A stretch of 64,000 nt of DNA from Microterricola viridarii (lineage in GTDB: Bacteria > Actinomycetota > Actinomycetes > Actinomycetales > Microbacteriaceae): positions 3,472,001 to 3,536,000 of the forward strand of contig NZ_CP014145.1 of the NCBI RefSeq assembly GCF_001542775.1. Reading direction: 5' to 3'. The notes beneath the pieces were generated by a model. The model was not told where the DNA came from. It searched no databases and saw nothing but the letters and a program-made list of their open reading frames with translations. A program made the translations under genes and the position numbers. Shown here piece by piece: positions 16,815 to 25,227 of this stretch (position 1 is its first letter; every line of letters starts with the position of its first letter).

Positions 16815-17792
16815 GTGACGGACCTCGCGATCGAGACCAGTGGGCTGTCCAAGCGCTTCCGCACGCAGATGGCCGTCGACGGTATCGACCTCGCGGTTCC
16901 GAGCGGCTCGGTGTTCGGCTTCCTCGGCCCGAACGGCTCCGGCAAGACCACGACGATCCGCATGCTGCTCGGTCTGGTCGCGGCCAGCGGCGGCTCGGCT
17001 CGGGTACTCGGCGCCGAGATGCCCCGTGGGGTCGCCAGCGTGCTGCCCCGGGTCGGCGCGCTCGTGGAGGGGCCGGCCTTCCTGCCCTACCTCTCCGGCG
17101 CCGCGAACCTGCGCCGACTCGACGCGGCCGACCCCGGTACGGGGCACCGCAGCCGCTCGACCCGGGTTGCCGACGCCCTCGACCGGGTCGGCCTCGCGCA
17201 CGCAGCGACCAAGAAGGTGCATGCCTACTCGCTCGGCATGAAGCAGCGGCTTGGGCTGGCGAACGCCCTGCTCATGCCCCGCGAGCTGCTCGTGCTCGAC
17301 GAGCCGACCAACGGCCTCGACCCGCAGGGCACCCGCGAGGTGCGCAACCTGATCCGCTCGCTGGCCGGCGATGGCACCACGGTGTTCGTCTCCAGCCACT
17401 TGCTCGCCGAGGTCGAGCAGGTCTGCAGTCACATCGGCGTAATGCGTGCGGGGCAGCTCGTGACGCAGGGCACGCTCGAGGCGTTCCGCAGCACGGGTGT
17501 GGCCAGTGTGCGCCTGCACACCCCCGATGGCGCGCTGGCCCGCATGGTGCTGGCCCGCCTCGGGCTCGTTGTGGACGAGGCCGCCGGCGCCGGGCCGGTC
17601 GAGGCCGTGGATGCCGCGGCGCCCGACGGCACTCGGCTGGTCATCGCCCGGCTCGACGCGACCCCGCCGGAGACCGTCGTCGCGGAGCTCGTCGCCGCAG
17701 GGGTGCGCGTGCGCGGCTTCGAGGCGGCGCACCCCAGCCTCGAGCAGCGCTTCGTCGAACTGACGGGGGAGGGGTTCGACGTTGTCCAGTAA
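16815..17792 (+). CDS. ABC exporter ATPase (ABC-2 type)
   Basis: This 325-residue ATPase belongs to the CcmA/NatA-like branch. Walker A is GPNGSGKTT (about 38-46), the signature reads YSLGMKQRLGLA and Walker B is LLVLDEPTNGLDP. The last 80 residues form the extra C-terminal domain common in drug/lipid exporters of this type. It starts with GTG, 14 bases after the LolA-like gene, and overlaps the permease gene by 11 bases. It most likely pairs with that permease. The substrate is unknown. Confidence 0.9.
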   Translation: MTDLAIETSGLSKRFRTQMAVDGIDLAVPSGSVFGFLGPNGSGKTTTIRMLLGLVAASGGSARVLGAEMPRGVASVLPRVGALVEGPAFLPYLSGAANLRRLDAADPGTGHRSRSTRVADALDRVGLAHAATKKVHAYSLGMKQRLGLANALLMPRELLVLDEPTNGLDPQGTREVRNLIRSLAGDGTTVFVSSHLLAEVEQVCSHIGVMRAGQLVTQGTLEAFRSTGVASVRLHTPDGALARMVLARLGLVVDEAAGAGPVEAVDAAAPDGTRLVIARLDATPPETVVAELVAAGVRVRGFEAAHPSLEQRFVELTGEGFDVVQ

Positions 17793-18666
17793 CCAGCAGG
17801 CAACTGTGCCCGCGGCATCCGCCCGGCCGGCCAAGGCCGCAGAACGCCGTGGCAACACGGCCGCGCTGCTCGGCTCCGAGCTGCTCACGCTGTTCCGGCG
17901 CCGCCGCACCGCCGCCCTGATCGGGGCGCTCGCACTCATCCCGATACTGATCGGCGTCGCGGTCAAGATCGCCGGCGAGAGCAGCAGTGGCCGCGGGCCG
18001 GCGTTCCTCGACCTGATCACCCAGAACGGCCTCTACGTCGGCCTGACCGCGATCACCGTCGCGACCCCGCTGTTCCTGCCGCTGACGATCGGCGTCATCG
18101 CCGGCGACACGATCGCGGGTGAGGCCAGCCACGGCACCCTGCGCTACCTGCTCATCGCGCCGGCCGGGCGGCTCCGCCTGCTGCTGGTGAAGTACCTGAG
18201 CGCCGGCGTCTTCTGCCTCGCCGCGAGCCTGACGGTGCTCGTCGTCGGCACGCTGGTCGGCTGGGTGCTGTTCTCGATCGGCCCGCTCACCCTGCTCTCC
18301 GGCACAACGGTGACCGTCGGCGAGGGGCTGCTGCGCCTGCTCGGCATCGCGGCCTACATCAGCGTCTCGCTGCTCGGGCTGTCGGCCATCGGGCTGTTCC
18401 TCTCCACACTGACGACGGTGCCGGTCGGCGCCATGGCTGGCACCGCGATCCTCGCCGTCGCCGCGCAGATCCTCGGCGCGCTGCCGCAGCTGGACTGGCT
18501 GCACCCCTGGCTGTTCACCGACCACTGGTTGAGCTTCGCCGACCTGCTCCGCGACCCGGTGCAGTGGGCGTCCTTCGGCGACAACGCCCTGTTGCAGGCC
18601 GGCTACATCGTGGTCTTCGGCGCGCTCGCCGCCGGCCGGTTCCTCAGCAAGGACATCCTGTCCTGA
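17782..18666 (+). CDS. ABC-2 type transporter permease
   Basis: This 294-residue membrane protein has about six predicted spans. The first lies near residues 46-64 (ALIGALALIPILIGVAVKI). It contains the GDTIAGEASHGTLRYLLIAP block usual in ABC-2 permeases. The start is TTG at 17782, supported by GGAGGGG about eight bases before it. It lies inside the end of the ATPase gene. A degenerate tandem repeat array follows the stop. Confidence 0.87.
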   Translation: MSSNQQATVPAASARPAKAAERRGNTAALLGSELLTLFRRRRTAALIGALALIPILIGVAVKIAGESSSGRGPAFLDLITQNGLYVGLTAITVATPLFLPLTIGVIAGDTIAGEASHGTLRYLLIAPAGRLRLLLVKYLSAGVFCLAASLTVLVVGTLVGWVLFSIGPLTLLSGTTVTVGEGLLRLLGIAAYISVSLLGLSAIGLFLSTLTTVPVGAMAGTAILAVAAQILGALPQLDWLHPWLFTDHWLSFADLLRDPVQWASFGDNALLQAGYIVVFGALAAGRFLSKDILS

Positions 18667-18751
18667 GTGCGTCGCGCTGCGACGCGAAAGGCGGCAGCCC
18701 CTTCCCGGGCAGCCTGCGAAACCGTGACCGATGCGTGGCCGGGTGCGCGCT

Positions 18752-18786
18752 GTTGGCTTCGGTCGCTGGAGCTCCCTCGAGCCAAC
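18752..18786. repeat. Dispersed repeat family A, single copy
   Basis: An inverted repeat starts GTTGGCTTCGGTCGC and ends CTCCCTCGAGCCAAC. Related copies occur at 31338-31370, four times in 46077-46437, and at 56662, 56856 and 57051. It lies in the 307-base gap (18667-18973) between the convergent permease and MocR genes. Confidence 0.8.
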
Positions 18787-18802
18787 GGGCGAGGGATGCC
18801 GG

Positions 18803-18969
18803 CGGTTTCGACAGGCTCAACCAGCGGGAAGCAGGCTCAACCGGCGGGAGGCGGGCTCAACCAGCGAGAGCCAGACGCAGCCAACGGGCGAGGGATGCCG
18901 ACGGGAGGCAGGCTCAGCCAGCGTGAGGCAGGCTCAGCTGGCGAGAGGCGGACTCAGCCGGCGGGAGCC
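18803..18969. repeat. Degenerate 20-bp tandem array derived from repeat family C
   Basis: The array begins with one family C element (GGTTTCGACAGGCTCAACC). Its end then repeats with a 20-base period: units start at 18813, 18833 and 18853, and again at 18910, 18930 and 18950. Each unit resembles AGGCTCAACCAGCGGGAGGC. An irregular 37-base piece separates the two runs. Nothing else is recognisable in this gap. Confidence 0.8.
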
Positions 18970-18973
18970 GGCG

Positions 18974-20419
18974 CTACGCCTCCAGCGTGTAGAACGCGCG
19001 CGGCCCGGGCAGTGCCGCCGACGCGATGGCGGCGGCGACCGAGTCGGCATTGGAGCGCACCATGCCGGCCGTGACGCGCACGAATCCGGGCCCGACGCCC
19101 GGCACCGAGGAGACCCCGCCGACGGCTGCATCCGTGTGCACGGCACCGCCGGCCAGGAACGGCGACCCGGGAGCGACGCGGATGCCGGCCGCCGCCAGCT
19201 GCACCAGCGCGGCACGTTCGTCGGCCACCGGCAGCCAGATGTTGATGCCGTCCGGCAGGGTGCTCGGGGTCGTTCCGATGCCGGTCGACGCGTGCACGCC
19301 GACCCGCGCCAGCTCGGCGTTCAGGGCCTTCTGCCTGGAGTAGTACTGCCGGCGCGCCTCGGTCACCTCGTCCAGGGCGGTGCCGTCGGTGAGCAGGTCG
19401 GCGAGGATGCGCTGCACCATGCGGGAGGTCCAGCCCGGGCCGAGCATGCGCCGCGAGACGATCTTGTCGATCAGCGCGGCCGGGCCGCCGAGCGCGGCGA
19501 TGCGCAGGTCGGGGCCGTGCGACTTCGAGAAGCTGCGCACGTGCAGCACCTGGTCGGGGATCCACCGGCCGAGGCTCACCGGGGCGGCCGTGCTGATCTG
19601 ACCGGAGTGGTCATCCTCGACCACGATGAGGCTGGAGCCGTTGCGGGAGGAGCGGATCACGCGGGCCAACTCCTGCGCACGCTCGGCCGTCATCGAGGCG
19701 CCGGTGGGGTTCTGCGCGCGCGGCTGCAGCACGAGCGCCGACGGCCCCTGCCGCAGTGCGGCGGCGAGCGAACTCGGCACGATGCCGAACTCGTCGACCG
19801 ACACCGGCACGACCGAGGCGCCGAGCGCGCTGACCAGGTCGAAGAAGGCGGGGAAGCCGGGACTCTCCAACACCACCCGGTCGCCGAAGCGCACCACCGA
19901 CTCCAGGCTGCGCGAGACGGCGTCCTGGGCGCCGTCGACGACGGTGAGCGACTCGGCCCGGTAGGGCCAGCTCTCGTCGAGAATTCGGCCGAGCTCTGGC
20001 ACAACCGGCAGCTCGTGGTAGCTCGAGGTCTCGGCCCGCAGCGAGACGCGGGAAAGCGCGGGGCCGAGGGCGGGCAGCAGCAGCGGGTCGGGGGTTCCGT
20101 GCGAGAGATCGAGGTGGCTGGCATCGTCCGGCAGCTCGCCGCCGCCGACCAGGCCGAGCATGCGCGGAGGCAACCAGGTCTGCGGATGCTGCCGCACAAA
20201 GCTCCCGGCCCTGCCCCGCGATTCGATGAGGCCGGCTTGGTTGAGCGCCTGCCAGGCGTGGCTCACCGTTGCCGGGCTGACCCCCAGCAGTGTGCCCAGT
20301 TCGCGAACCGTCGGCAGCCTGTCTCCAGGCACCAGTTCCCCGCTGGTGACCCGCCTGGCGATGGCCGCGGCGATGCCGCGCGGGGTGGGATCGTCGATCT
20401 CATTCCAGAACTCATTCAC
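18974..20419 (-). CDS. MocR-type GntR regulator with aminotransferase-like domain
   Basis: This 481-residue regulator has an N-terminal winged helix (PRGIAAAIARRVTSGELVPG, then LGVSPATVSHAWQALNQAGLI). A fold-type I aminotransferase-like domain follows, binding pyridoxal phosphate. The PLP lysine is in VRSFSKSHGPDLRIAALG, and RAQNPTGASM is also typical. I chose GTG at 20419 because it places the winged helix as usual. Longer upstream readings add sequence with no family match. It diverges from the pyrimidine catabolic operon and most likely controls it. A PLP-reactive amine such as beta-alanine could be the signal, which is inference. Confidence 0.88.
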   Translation of the reverse strand: MNEFWNEIDDPTPRGIAAAIARRVTSGELVPGDRLPTVRELGTLLGVSPATVSHAWQALNQAGLIESRGRAGSFVRQHPQTWLPPRMLGLVGGGELPDDASHLDLSHGTPDPLLLPALGPALSRVSLRAETSSYHELPVVPELGRILDESWPYRAESLTVVDGAQDAVSRSLESVVRFGDRVVLESPGFPAFFDLVSALGASVVPVSVDEFGIVPSSLAAALRQGPSALVLQPRAQNPTGASMTAERAQELARVIRSSRNGSSLIVVEDDHSGQISTAAPVSLGRWIPDQVLHVRSFSKSHGPDLRIAALGGPAALIDKIVSRRMLGPGWTSRMVQRILADLLTDGTALDEVTEARRQYYSRQKALNAELARVGVHASTGIGTTPSTLPDGINIWLPVADERAALVQLAAAGIRVAPGSPFLAGGAVHTDAAVGGVSSVPGVGPGFVRVTAGMVRSNADSVAAAIASAALPGPRAFYTLEA

Positions 20420-20651
20420 GGAAACTCTTGCCTTTCCGGCACCTTCGGCAACATGATGATTAACGCGTGTGTCACACACTGAAACAAAAGAGAAATGTTT
20501 ACGCCGAACAATAACAGAATGAGCAACGAAGCTCGGTTCGGCTAAACCGCTCGGCGTTGGTGACTCCCGTGAATTGCCAACGCCGGCACCCCGCGACGCA
20601 ACACGCAACGCGGCTCAAACCCTGTTTGAAATCGGCGCAAGTGGAGGCAAA
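20420..20651. promoter_or_regulatory. Divergent control region, MocR gene / pyrimidine operon
   Basis: This 232-base gap is AT-rich at 20445-20520, unlike its surroundings, and must hold both promoters. GTGTG-TCA-CACAC (20467-20479) is a small palindrome that could be a regulator site. A 9-bp inverted repeat (CGGCGTTGG 20552-20560, CCAACGCCG 20577-20585) would form a leader hairpin in the rightward mRNA. GGAGG at 20643-20647 is the ribosome site of the first gene. Confidence 0.55.
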
Positions 20652-21515
20652 ATGACCGGCGACACCCCCAAAATCGTTCGTGCAGCACTCACCCAGACCA
20701 CCTGGACCGGCGATAAAGAGTCCATGCTCGACAAGCACGAGCAGTTCGCCCGCACCGCGAAGGAGCAGGGCGCTCAGGTGATCTGCTTCCAGGAGCTGTT
20801 CTACGGCCCCTACTTCGGCATCACCGAGGATGCGAAGTACTACGACTACGCGGAGCCCTCCGACGGCCCGATCGTGCAGCGCTTCGCCGCCCTCGCCAAG
20901 GAACTCGAGATGGTGATGGTGCTCCCGATCTACGAGGAAGACCAGCCCGGCGTTTACTACAACACCGCCGTCGTGGTCGACTCCGACGGCACGATCCTCG
21001 GCCAGTACCGCAAGCACCACATCCCCCACCTCGACAAGTTCTGGGAGAAGTTCTACTTCCGTCCCGGCAACATGGGCTACCCCGTCTTCAACACCTCCGT
21101 CGGGCCCATCGGCGTCTACATCTGCTACGACCGGCACTTCCCCGAGGGCTGGCGTGAGCTCGCCCTGAACGGCGCGCAGATCGTGTTCAACCCGAACGCC
21201 ACCAAGCCGGGCCTCTCCAACCGGCTCTGGGAGATTGAGCAGGCCGCCGCGGCCGCCGCCAACGGCATGTTCGTCGCCGCCTCCAACCGCGTCGGCCGCG
21301 AGGACAACGAGTACGGCGACCTCGCCGTCACGTTCTACGGCTCCAGCCAGGTGCTCGACCCGCGCGGCAACTGGGTCGGCGAGCTCGGCTCCGCCACCGA
21401 CGAGGAGGTGCTGGTGCGCGACCTCGACATGAGCCTGGTGCGCCAGGTGCGCAACGACTGGCAGTTCTTCCGCGACCGCCGGCCCGAGTCCTACACCTCG
21501 ATCCCGAAGCCGTAA
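20652..21515 (+). CDS. pydC: Beta-ureidopropionase (N-carbamoyl-beta-alanine amidohydrolase), nitrilase superfamily
   Basis: This 287-residue enzyme would convert N-carbamoyl-beta-alanine to beta-alanine, CO2 and ammonia, the third step of reductive pyrimidine breakdown. The catalytic triad is visible: Glu48 in CFQELFYGP, Lys121 in YRKHHIPH and Cys158 in ICYDRHFPEG. NPNATKPGLSNRLWEIEQ is typical of the beta-alanine synthase branch. GGAGG five bases before ATG 20652 fixes the start. Dihydropyrimidinase follows 43 bases on. A closely related N-carbamoyl amino acid amidase is the main alternative. Confidence 0.87.
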   Translation: MTGDTPKIVRAALTQTTWTGDKESMLDKHEQFARTAKEQGAQVICFQELFYGPYFGITEDAKYYDYAEPSDGPIVQRFAALAKELEMVMVLPIYEEDQPGVYYNTAVVVDSDGTILGQYRKHHIPHLDKFWEKFYFRPGNMGYPVFNTSVGPIGVYICYDRHFPEGWRELALNGAQIVFNPNATKPGLSNRLWEIEQAAAAAANGMFVAASNRVGREDNEYGDLAVTFYGSSQVLDPRGNWVGELGSATDEEVLVRDLDMSLVRQVRNDWQFFRDRRPESYTSIPKP

Positions 21516-21558
21516 CCACCAACAGAACGAGAAGAGGACCAGGAAAAGGGGAAACGAC

Positions 21559-23022
21559 ATGGCAACGACCCTCATCACCGGCGGCACCGTGGTCACCTCA
21601 ACGGGCCGGGCGGAGGCCGACGTGCTCATCGACGGCGAGCGCATCGTGGCGGTGCTGGCGCGCGGCAGCGTGCTGCTCGGCACCGACCTCACGGCCGGCG
21701 TCGACACCGTCATCGACGCCACCGGCAAGTATGTGATCCCCGGCGGCATCGATGCGCACACGCACATGTCGCTGCCGTTCGGCGGCACCGCGGCATCCGA
21801 CAACTTCGAGACGGGCACCCGGGCAGCCGCCTGGGGCGGCACGACGACCATCATCGACTTCGCCGTGCAGACGCACGGTCAGAAGGTGCAGGACGGCCTG
21901 GCCACCTGGCACGGAATGGCCGCTGGCCAGTGCGCCATCGACTACGCGTTCCACCAGATCGTCGGCGACGTGAACCCGGAGTCGTTGCTGGCGCTGCGCG
22001 GCCTGCCCGATGAGGGCATCTCGAGCTACAAGATGTTCATGGCCTACCCCGGCGTCTTCTACAGCGACGACGCCCAGATCCTGCGGGCCATGCAGGTGGC
22101 AGCCGACACCGGCATGATGACGATGATGCACGCCGAGAACGGCCCGGCCATCGACGTGCTCGTCGAGCAGCTGCTCGCGCAAGGCAAGACCGACCCGTAC
22201 TACCACGGGGTCGCTCGCGCCTGGCAGATGGAGGAGGAGGCCACGCACCGCGCCATCATGCTGGCCAACCTCACCGGGGCGCCGCTGTATGTCGTGCACG
22301 TGAGCGCGAAGCAGGCCGTTGAGCAGCTGGCCGCGGCCCGCGACAACGGCCAGAACGTGTTCGGCGAGACCTGCCCGCAGTACCTCTACCTCTCGTTGGA
22401 GGACCAGCTGGGCGCATCGAGCGACGAGTGGGGCAACTTCGAGGGTGCCAAGTGGGTGTGCTCGACGCCGCTGCGTTCCAAGGAGGAGGGCCACCAGCAC
22501 CACATGTGGCAGAGCCTGCGCACCAACGACATCCAGATGGTCTCCACCGACCACTGCCCGTTCTGCATGAAGGGGCAGAAGGATCTGGGCCTTGGCGACT
22601 TCTCCAAGATCCCGAACGGCATCGGCTCGGTCGAGCACCGCATGGACCTGCTCTACCAGGGCGTCGTCGACGGTCAGATCTCGTTGGAGCGCTGGGTGGA
22701 GATCACCAGCACCACCCCGGCGCGCATGTTCGGCCTGTACGGCAAGAAGGGCGTCATCCAGCCCGGTGCCGACGCAGACATCGTCGTCTACGACCCGAAC
22801 GGGCACACCTCGATCGGCTACCCCGTCGATAAAGACGGCAAGCCGACCGGGCGCAGCCACCACATGAACATGGACCACTCCGCCTGGGAGGGCTACGAGA
22901 TCGACGGCCACGTCGACACCGTGCTCTCACGCGGCAAGGTCGTCGTCACCGACCGGCAGTACGTCGGCCAGAAGGGTGACGGCCAGTTCGTCAGGCGGGG
23001 GCTCAGCCAGTACCTGATCTAG
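21559..23022 (+). CDS. pydB: Dihydropyrimidinase / D-hydantoinase
   Basis: This 487-residue binuclear zinc enzyme opens dihydrouracil, dihydrothymine or hydantoin rings. Metal ligands are His67 and His69 (GGIDAHTHMSLPFGG), carbamylated Lys158 (SSYKMFMAYPG), histidines in MMHAENG and LYVVHVSAK, and the aspartate in VSTDHCPF. GETCPQYLYL is the family signature. AAAAGGGGAAACGAC precedes the ATG. It sits between the ureidopropionase and an F420-type enzyme. A strong hairpin follows the gene at 23031-23060. Confidence 0.92.
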   Translation: MATTLITGGTVVTSTGRAEADVLIDGERIVAVLARGSVLLGTDLTAGVDTVIDATGKYVIPGGIDAHTHMSLPFGGTAASDNFETGTRAAAWGGTTTIIDFAVQTHGQKVQDGLATWHGMAAGQCAIDYAFHQIVGDVNPESLLALRGLPDEGISSYKMFMAYPGVFYSDDAQILRAMQVAADTGMMTMMHAENGPAIDVLVEQLLAQGKTDPYYHGVARAWQMEEEATHRAIMLANLTGAPLYVVHVSAKQAVEQLAAARDNGQNVFGETCPQYLYLSLEDQLGASSDEWGNFEGAKWVCSTPLRSKEEGHQHHMWQSLRTNDIQMVSTDHCPFCMKGQKDLGLGDFSKIPNGIGSVEHRMDLLYQGVVDGQISLERWVEITSTTPARMFGLYGKKGVIQPGADADIVVYDPNGHTSIGYPVDKDGKPTGRSHHMNMDHSAWEGYEIDGHVDTVLSRGKVVVTDRQYVGQKGDGQFVRRGLSQYLI

Positions 23023-23030
23023 AGCACGCC

Positions 23031-23060
23031 GGCGGATGCCGGAGAAATCCGGCATCCGCC
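23031..23060 (+). terminator. Stem-loop between dihydropyrimidinase and LLM genes
   Basis: A perfect 12-bp stem (GGCGGATGCCGG and its complement) closes a 6-base loop. It begins eight bases after the dihydropyrimidinase stop. No T-run follows, so partial termination or mRNA-end protection within the operon is more likely than full stop. Confidence 0.55.
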
Positions 23061-23113
23061 CCATAGACACACAGACACGCGATTCGGCACACTTCGTTAG
23101 AAACGGGAACCAG

Positions 23114-24130
23114 ATGGATTTTGGAGCGGTACTGCAGACCAACCCACCCTCGGCGCGCACGGTGCAACTGGCCAAGCTGGCAGAGGACCACGGCTTCAGC
23201 CATGTGTGGACCTTCGACTCGCACCTGCTCTGGCAGGAGCCGTACGTGATCTACAGCCAGATCCTGGCCGAGACGCGCAAGGTCATCGTCGGCCCGATGG
23301 TCACCAACCCGGCCACCCGGGACTGGACGGTCACCGCCTCGCTCTACGCCACCCTCAACGAGATGTACGGCAACCGCACCATCTGCGGCATCGGCCGCGG
23401 CGACTCCGCCGTGCGCGTCACCAACGGCGCCCCGACCACGCTGAAGACGCTGCGGGACTCCATCCACGTCATCCGTGAGCTGGCCAACTCGCGCTCGGTC
23501 GAGTACAACGGCTCCACTCTGCAGTTCCCGTGGAGCGTCGGCTCCAAGCTCGACGTCTGGGTGGCCGCATACGGTCCGCTCGCGCTCAAGCTCACCGGCG
23601 AGGTCGGCGACGGCTTCATCTTGCAGCTGGCGGATGTCGACATCGCCGCGTGGATGATCAAGACTGTGCGGGCTGCGGCAGAGGCGGCCGGGCGCGACCC
23701 GATGTCGATCAAGTTCTGCGTCGCCGCCCCGATGTACATCGGCGACGACTGGGAGCACATGCGCGACCAGTGCCGCTGGTTCGGCGGCATGGTCGGCAAC
23801 CACGTGGCCGACATCGTGGCCAAGTACGGCGCGCACGGCGATGTGCCGGAGGCGCTCACCGACTACATCAAGTCGCGCGAGGGCTACGACTACAACGAGC
23901 ACGGCCGCTCCGGCAACACGCACGCCAGCTTCGTTCCGGACGAGATCGTCGACCGCTTCTGCATCATGGGCACCGCCAAGGAGCACATCGAGAAGCTCGA
24001 GGCGCTCAAGGCGCTCGGCGTCGACCAATTCGCCGGCTACCTGCAGCACGACAACAAAGAGGAGACGCTGCGGGTATACGGGGAGACGATCATCCCGGCC
24101 CTCAGCGATCACATCACGGCCAAGGCATGA
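23114..24130 (+). CDS. F420-dependent LLM oxidoreductase (CPS_4043-like family)
   Basis: This 338-residue luciferase-like TIM-barrel protein matches closely, from memory, the TIGR03842 family. That family is predicted to use F420 and has no assigned reaction. Hallmarks are MDFGAVLQTNPP, HGFSHVWTFDSHLLWQEPYV, GPMVTNPATRDWTV and GIGRGDSAVRV. The ATG at 23114 is where the family begins. It lies between dihydropyrimidinase and an importer in an operon that lacks a classical dihydropyrimidine dehydrogenase. I infer that it could do that ring reduction, or an oxidation, with F420. The family call is strong and the reaction is a guess. Confidence 0.88.
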   Translation: MDFGAVLQTNPPSARTVQLAKLAEDHGFSHVWTFDSHLLWQEPYVIYSQILAETRKVIVGPMVTNPATRDWTVTASLYATLNEMYGNRTICGIGRGDSAVRVTNGAPTTLKTLRDSIHVIRELANSRSVEYNGSTLQFPWSVGSKLDVWVAAYGPLALKLTGEVGDGFILQLADVDIAAWMIKTVRAAAEAAGRDPMSIKFCVAAPMYIGDDWEHMRDQCRWFGGMVGNHVADIVAKYGAHGDVPEALTDYIKSREGYDYNEHGRSGNTHASFVPDEIVDRFCIMGTAKEHIEKLEALKALGVDQFAGYLQHDNKEETLRVYGETIIPALSDHITAKA

Positions 24131-25227
24131 CAGTGACGAACGCAGAAGCTGGAGGAGGTGGCACCGGTCTCGAGACCGGGTCACCAGGCCTCGATACGGC
24201 CGCGGGCGGCCTACTCGACCAACGGTCTGGGGCCGAAAACCCCGCTGGTCGCGGGAACCCCGCTGGTCGCGGGAACCCCGCTGGTCGCGGAAACCCCGCT
24301 GGTCGAGTAGCGAGGAACGAGCGTATCGAGACCAAGGCGCGCCAGACACCGCGCGGCGCCCGGGAGCTGCAGGTGTGGGCGTACGGCGCACTCGGCCTGG
24401 CCGCGATCGTCATCGTCTGGGAGCTGTACAAGCTGCTCGCTCCCGCCGACGGCGTCGTGATCGGCGAGCTGCGGGTGCTGCCGCGCACCACCGATCTGTC
24501 CATGCCGCACATCTGGGACATGCTGGCCCGCCTGTTCGAACCGGTGACCAGGGCTGAGGGCGCTGCCCCGCTCTGGGCGGCCGTCGGCGCCGGCGCCCTC
24601 GTCACCCTCGGCATCGCCGCCGTCGGCTGGCTGGTCGGCCTCGTCGTCGGCGTCGGCCTCGCCCTGGTGATGCTGCGCTGGCGGCTGGCCGAGTGGGGCC
24701 TGCTGCCCTGGATCATCCTCAGCCAGACCGTGCCGCTGATCGCCTTCGCGCCGATCGTGCGCAGCTGGGGCTCCAAGATCCAGATCGGCGGCTTCGAGTG
24801 GGCCGACTGGATGTCGGTCGCACTCATCGCCAGCTACCTCGCCTTCTTCCCGATCGCAATCGGCGCGCTGCGCGGACTGCAGTCGCCCGACGTGATCCAC
24901 ACCGAACTGATGCACAGCTACGGCATCGGCTGGTGGCGCACGCTCGTGAAACTGCGCGTGCCGGCATCCGTGCCCTACCTGCTGCCCGCACTGCGCCTGG
25001 GCGCGGCCAACGCCGTGATCGGTGCCGTCGTCGCCGAGGTGTCGACCGGCCTGCAGGGTGGCCTCGGCCGCATCCTCATCCAGTACGCCGGCCAGGCCAG
25101 CGGCGACCCCGCCAAGGCATGGGGGCCGATCTTCGGCGCCATCGTGCTCGGCCTCGTCGTGGCGGGCTCCATCGCCCTGCTCGGCGTCTTCCTCAAGAAC
25201 TACCGACGCGTGGAGGTCAACGCATGA
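24127..25227 (+). CDS. ABC importer permease with a repeat-derived N-terminal extension
   Basis: This 366-residue membrane subunit belongs to the nitrate/taurine/NMT1-type permease family. The core starts near residue 83 (VWAYGALGLAAIVIVW) and contains TVPLIAFAPIVRSWG, AFFPIAIGALRGLQSPD and RVPASVPYLLPALRLG. ATG 24127 overlaps the LLM stop by 4 bases. Residues about 14-69 are encoded by dispersed repeat family B (24166-24333), read in frame, including four NPAGRG-like units. That makes the N-terminus roughly 55-60 residues longer than usual. No better start lies between the repeat and the first span, so I keep the full reading. Confidence 0.85.
   Translation: MTVTNAEAGGGGTGLETGSPGLDTAAGGLLDQRSGAENPAGRGNPAGRGNPAGRGNPAGRVARNERIETKARQTPRGARELQVWAYGALGLAAIVIVWELYKLLAPADGVVIGELRVLPRTTDLSMPHIWDMLARLFEPVTRAEGAAPLWAAVGAGALVTLGIAAVGWLVGLVVGVGLALVMLRWRLAEWGLLPWIILSQTVPLIAFAPIVRSWGSKIQIGGFEWADWMSVALIASYLAFFPIAIGALRGLQSPDVIHTELMHSYGIGWWRTLVKLRVPASVPYLLPALRLGAANAVIGAVVAEVSTGLQGGLGRILIQYAGQASGDPAKAWGPIFGAIVLGLVVAGSIALLGVFLKNYRRVEVNA
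24166..24333. repeat. Dispersed repeat family B inside a permease gene, with an 18-bp tandem array
   Basis: The element starts GGTCTCGAGACC, contains CCTCGATACGGCC and CTACTCGACCA, and ends GGTCGAGTAGCGAGGAACGA...TATCGAGACC. It is thus an inverted pair like those at 29655 and 44275. In its middle, AACCCCGCTGGTCGCGGG repeats four times (24238, 24256, 24274, 24292), the last copy diverging. The whole 168 bases (56 codons) have no stop in the permease frame. Confidence 0.85.

Noticed and set aside
18803..18969. CRISPR array
   Set aside because: Units are 20 bases back to back, with no unique spacers, and derive from a dispersed repeat.
20420..20608. Longer MocR start upstream of 20419
   Set aside because: The added residues have no regulator motif and cover the AT-rich divergent promoter.
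24238..24309. Collagen-like or functional NPAGRG protein repeat
   Set aside because: The units are a by-product of a non-coding repeat read in frame. The same DNA type is intergenic elsewhere.
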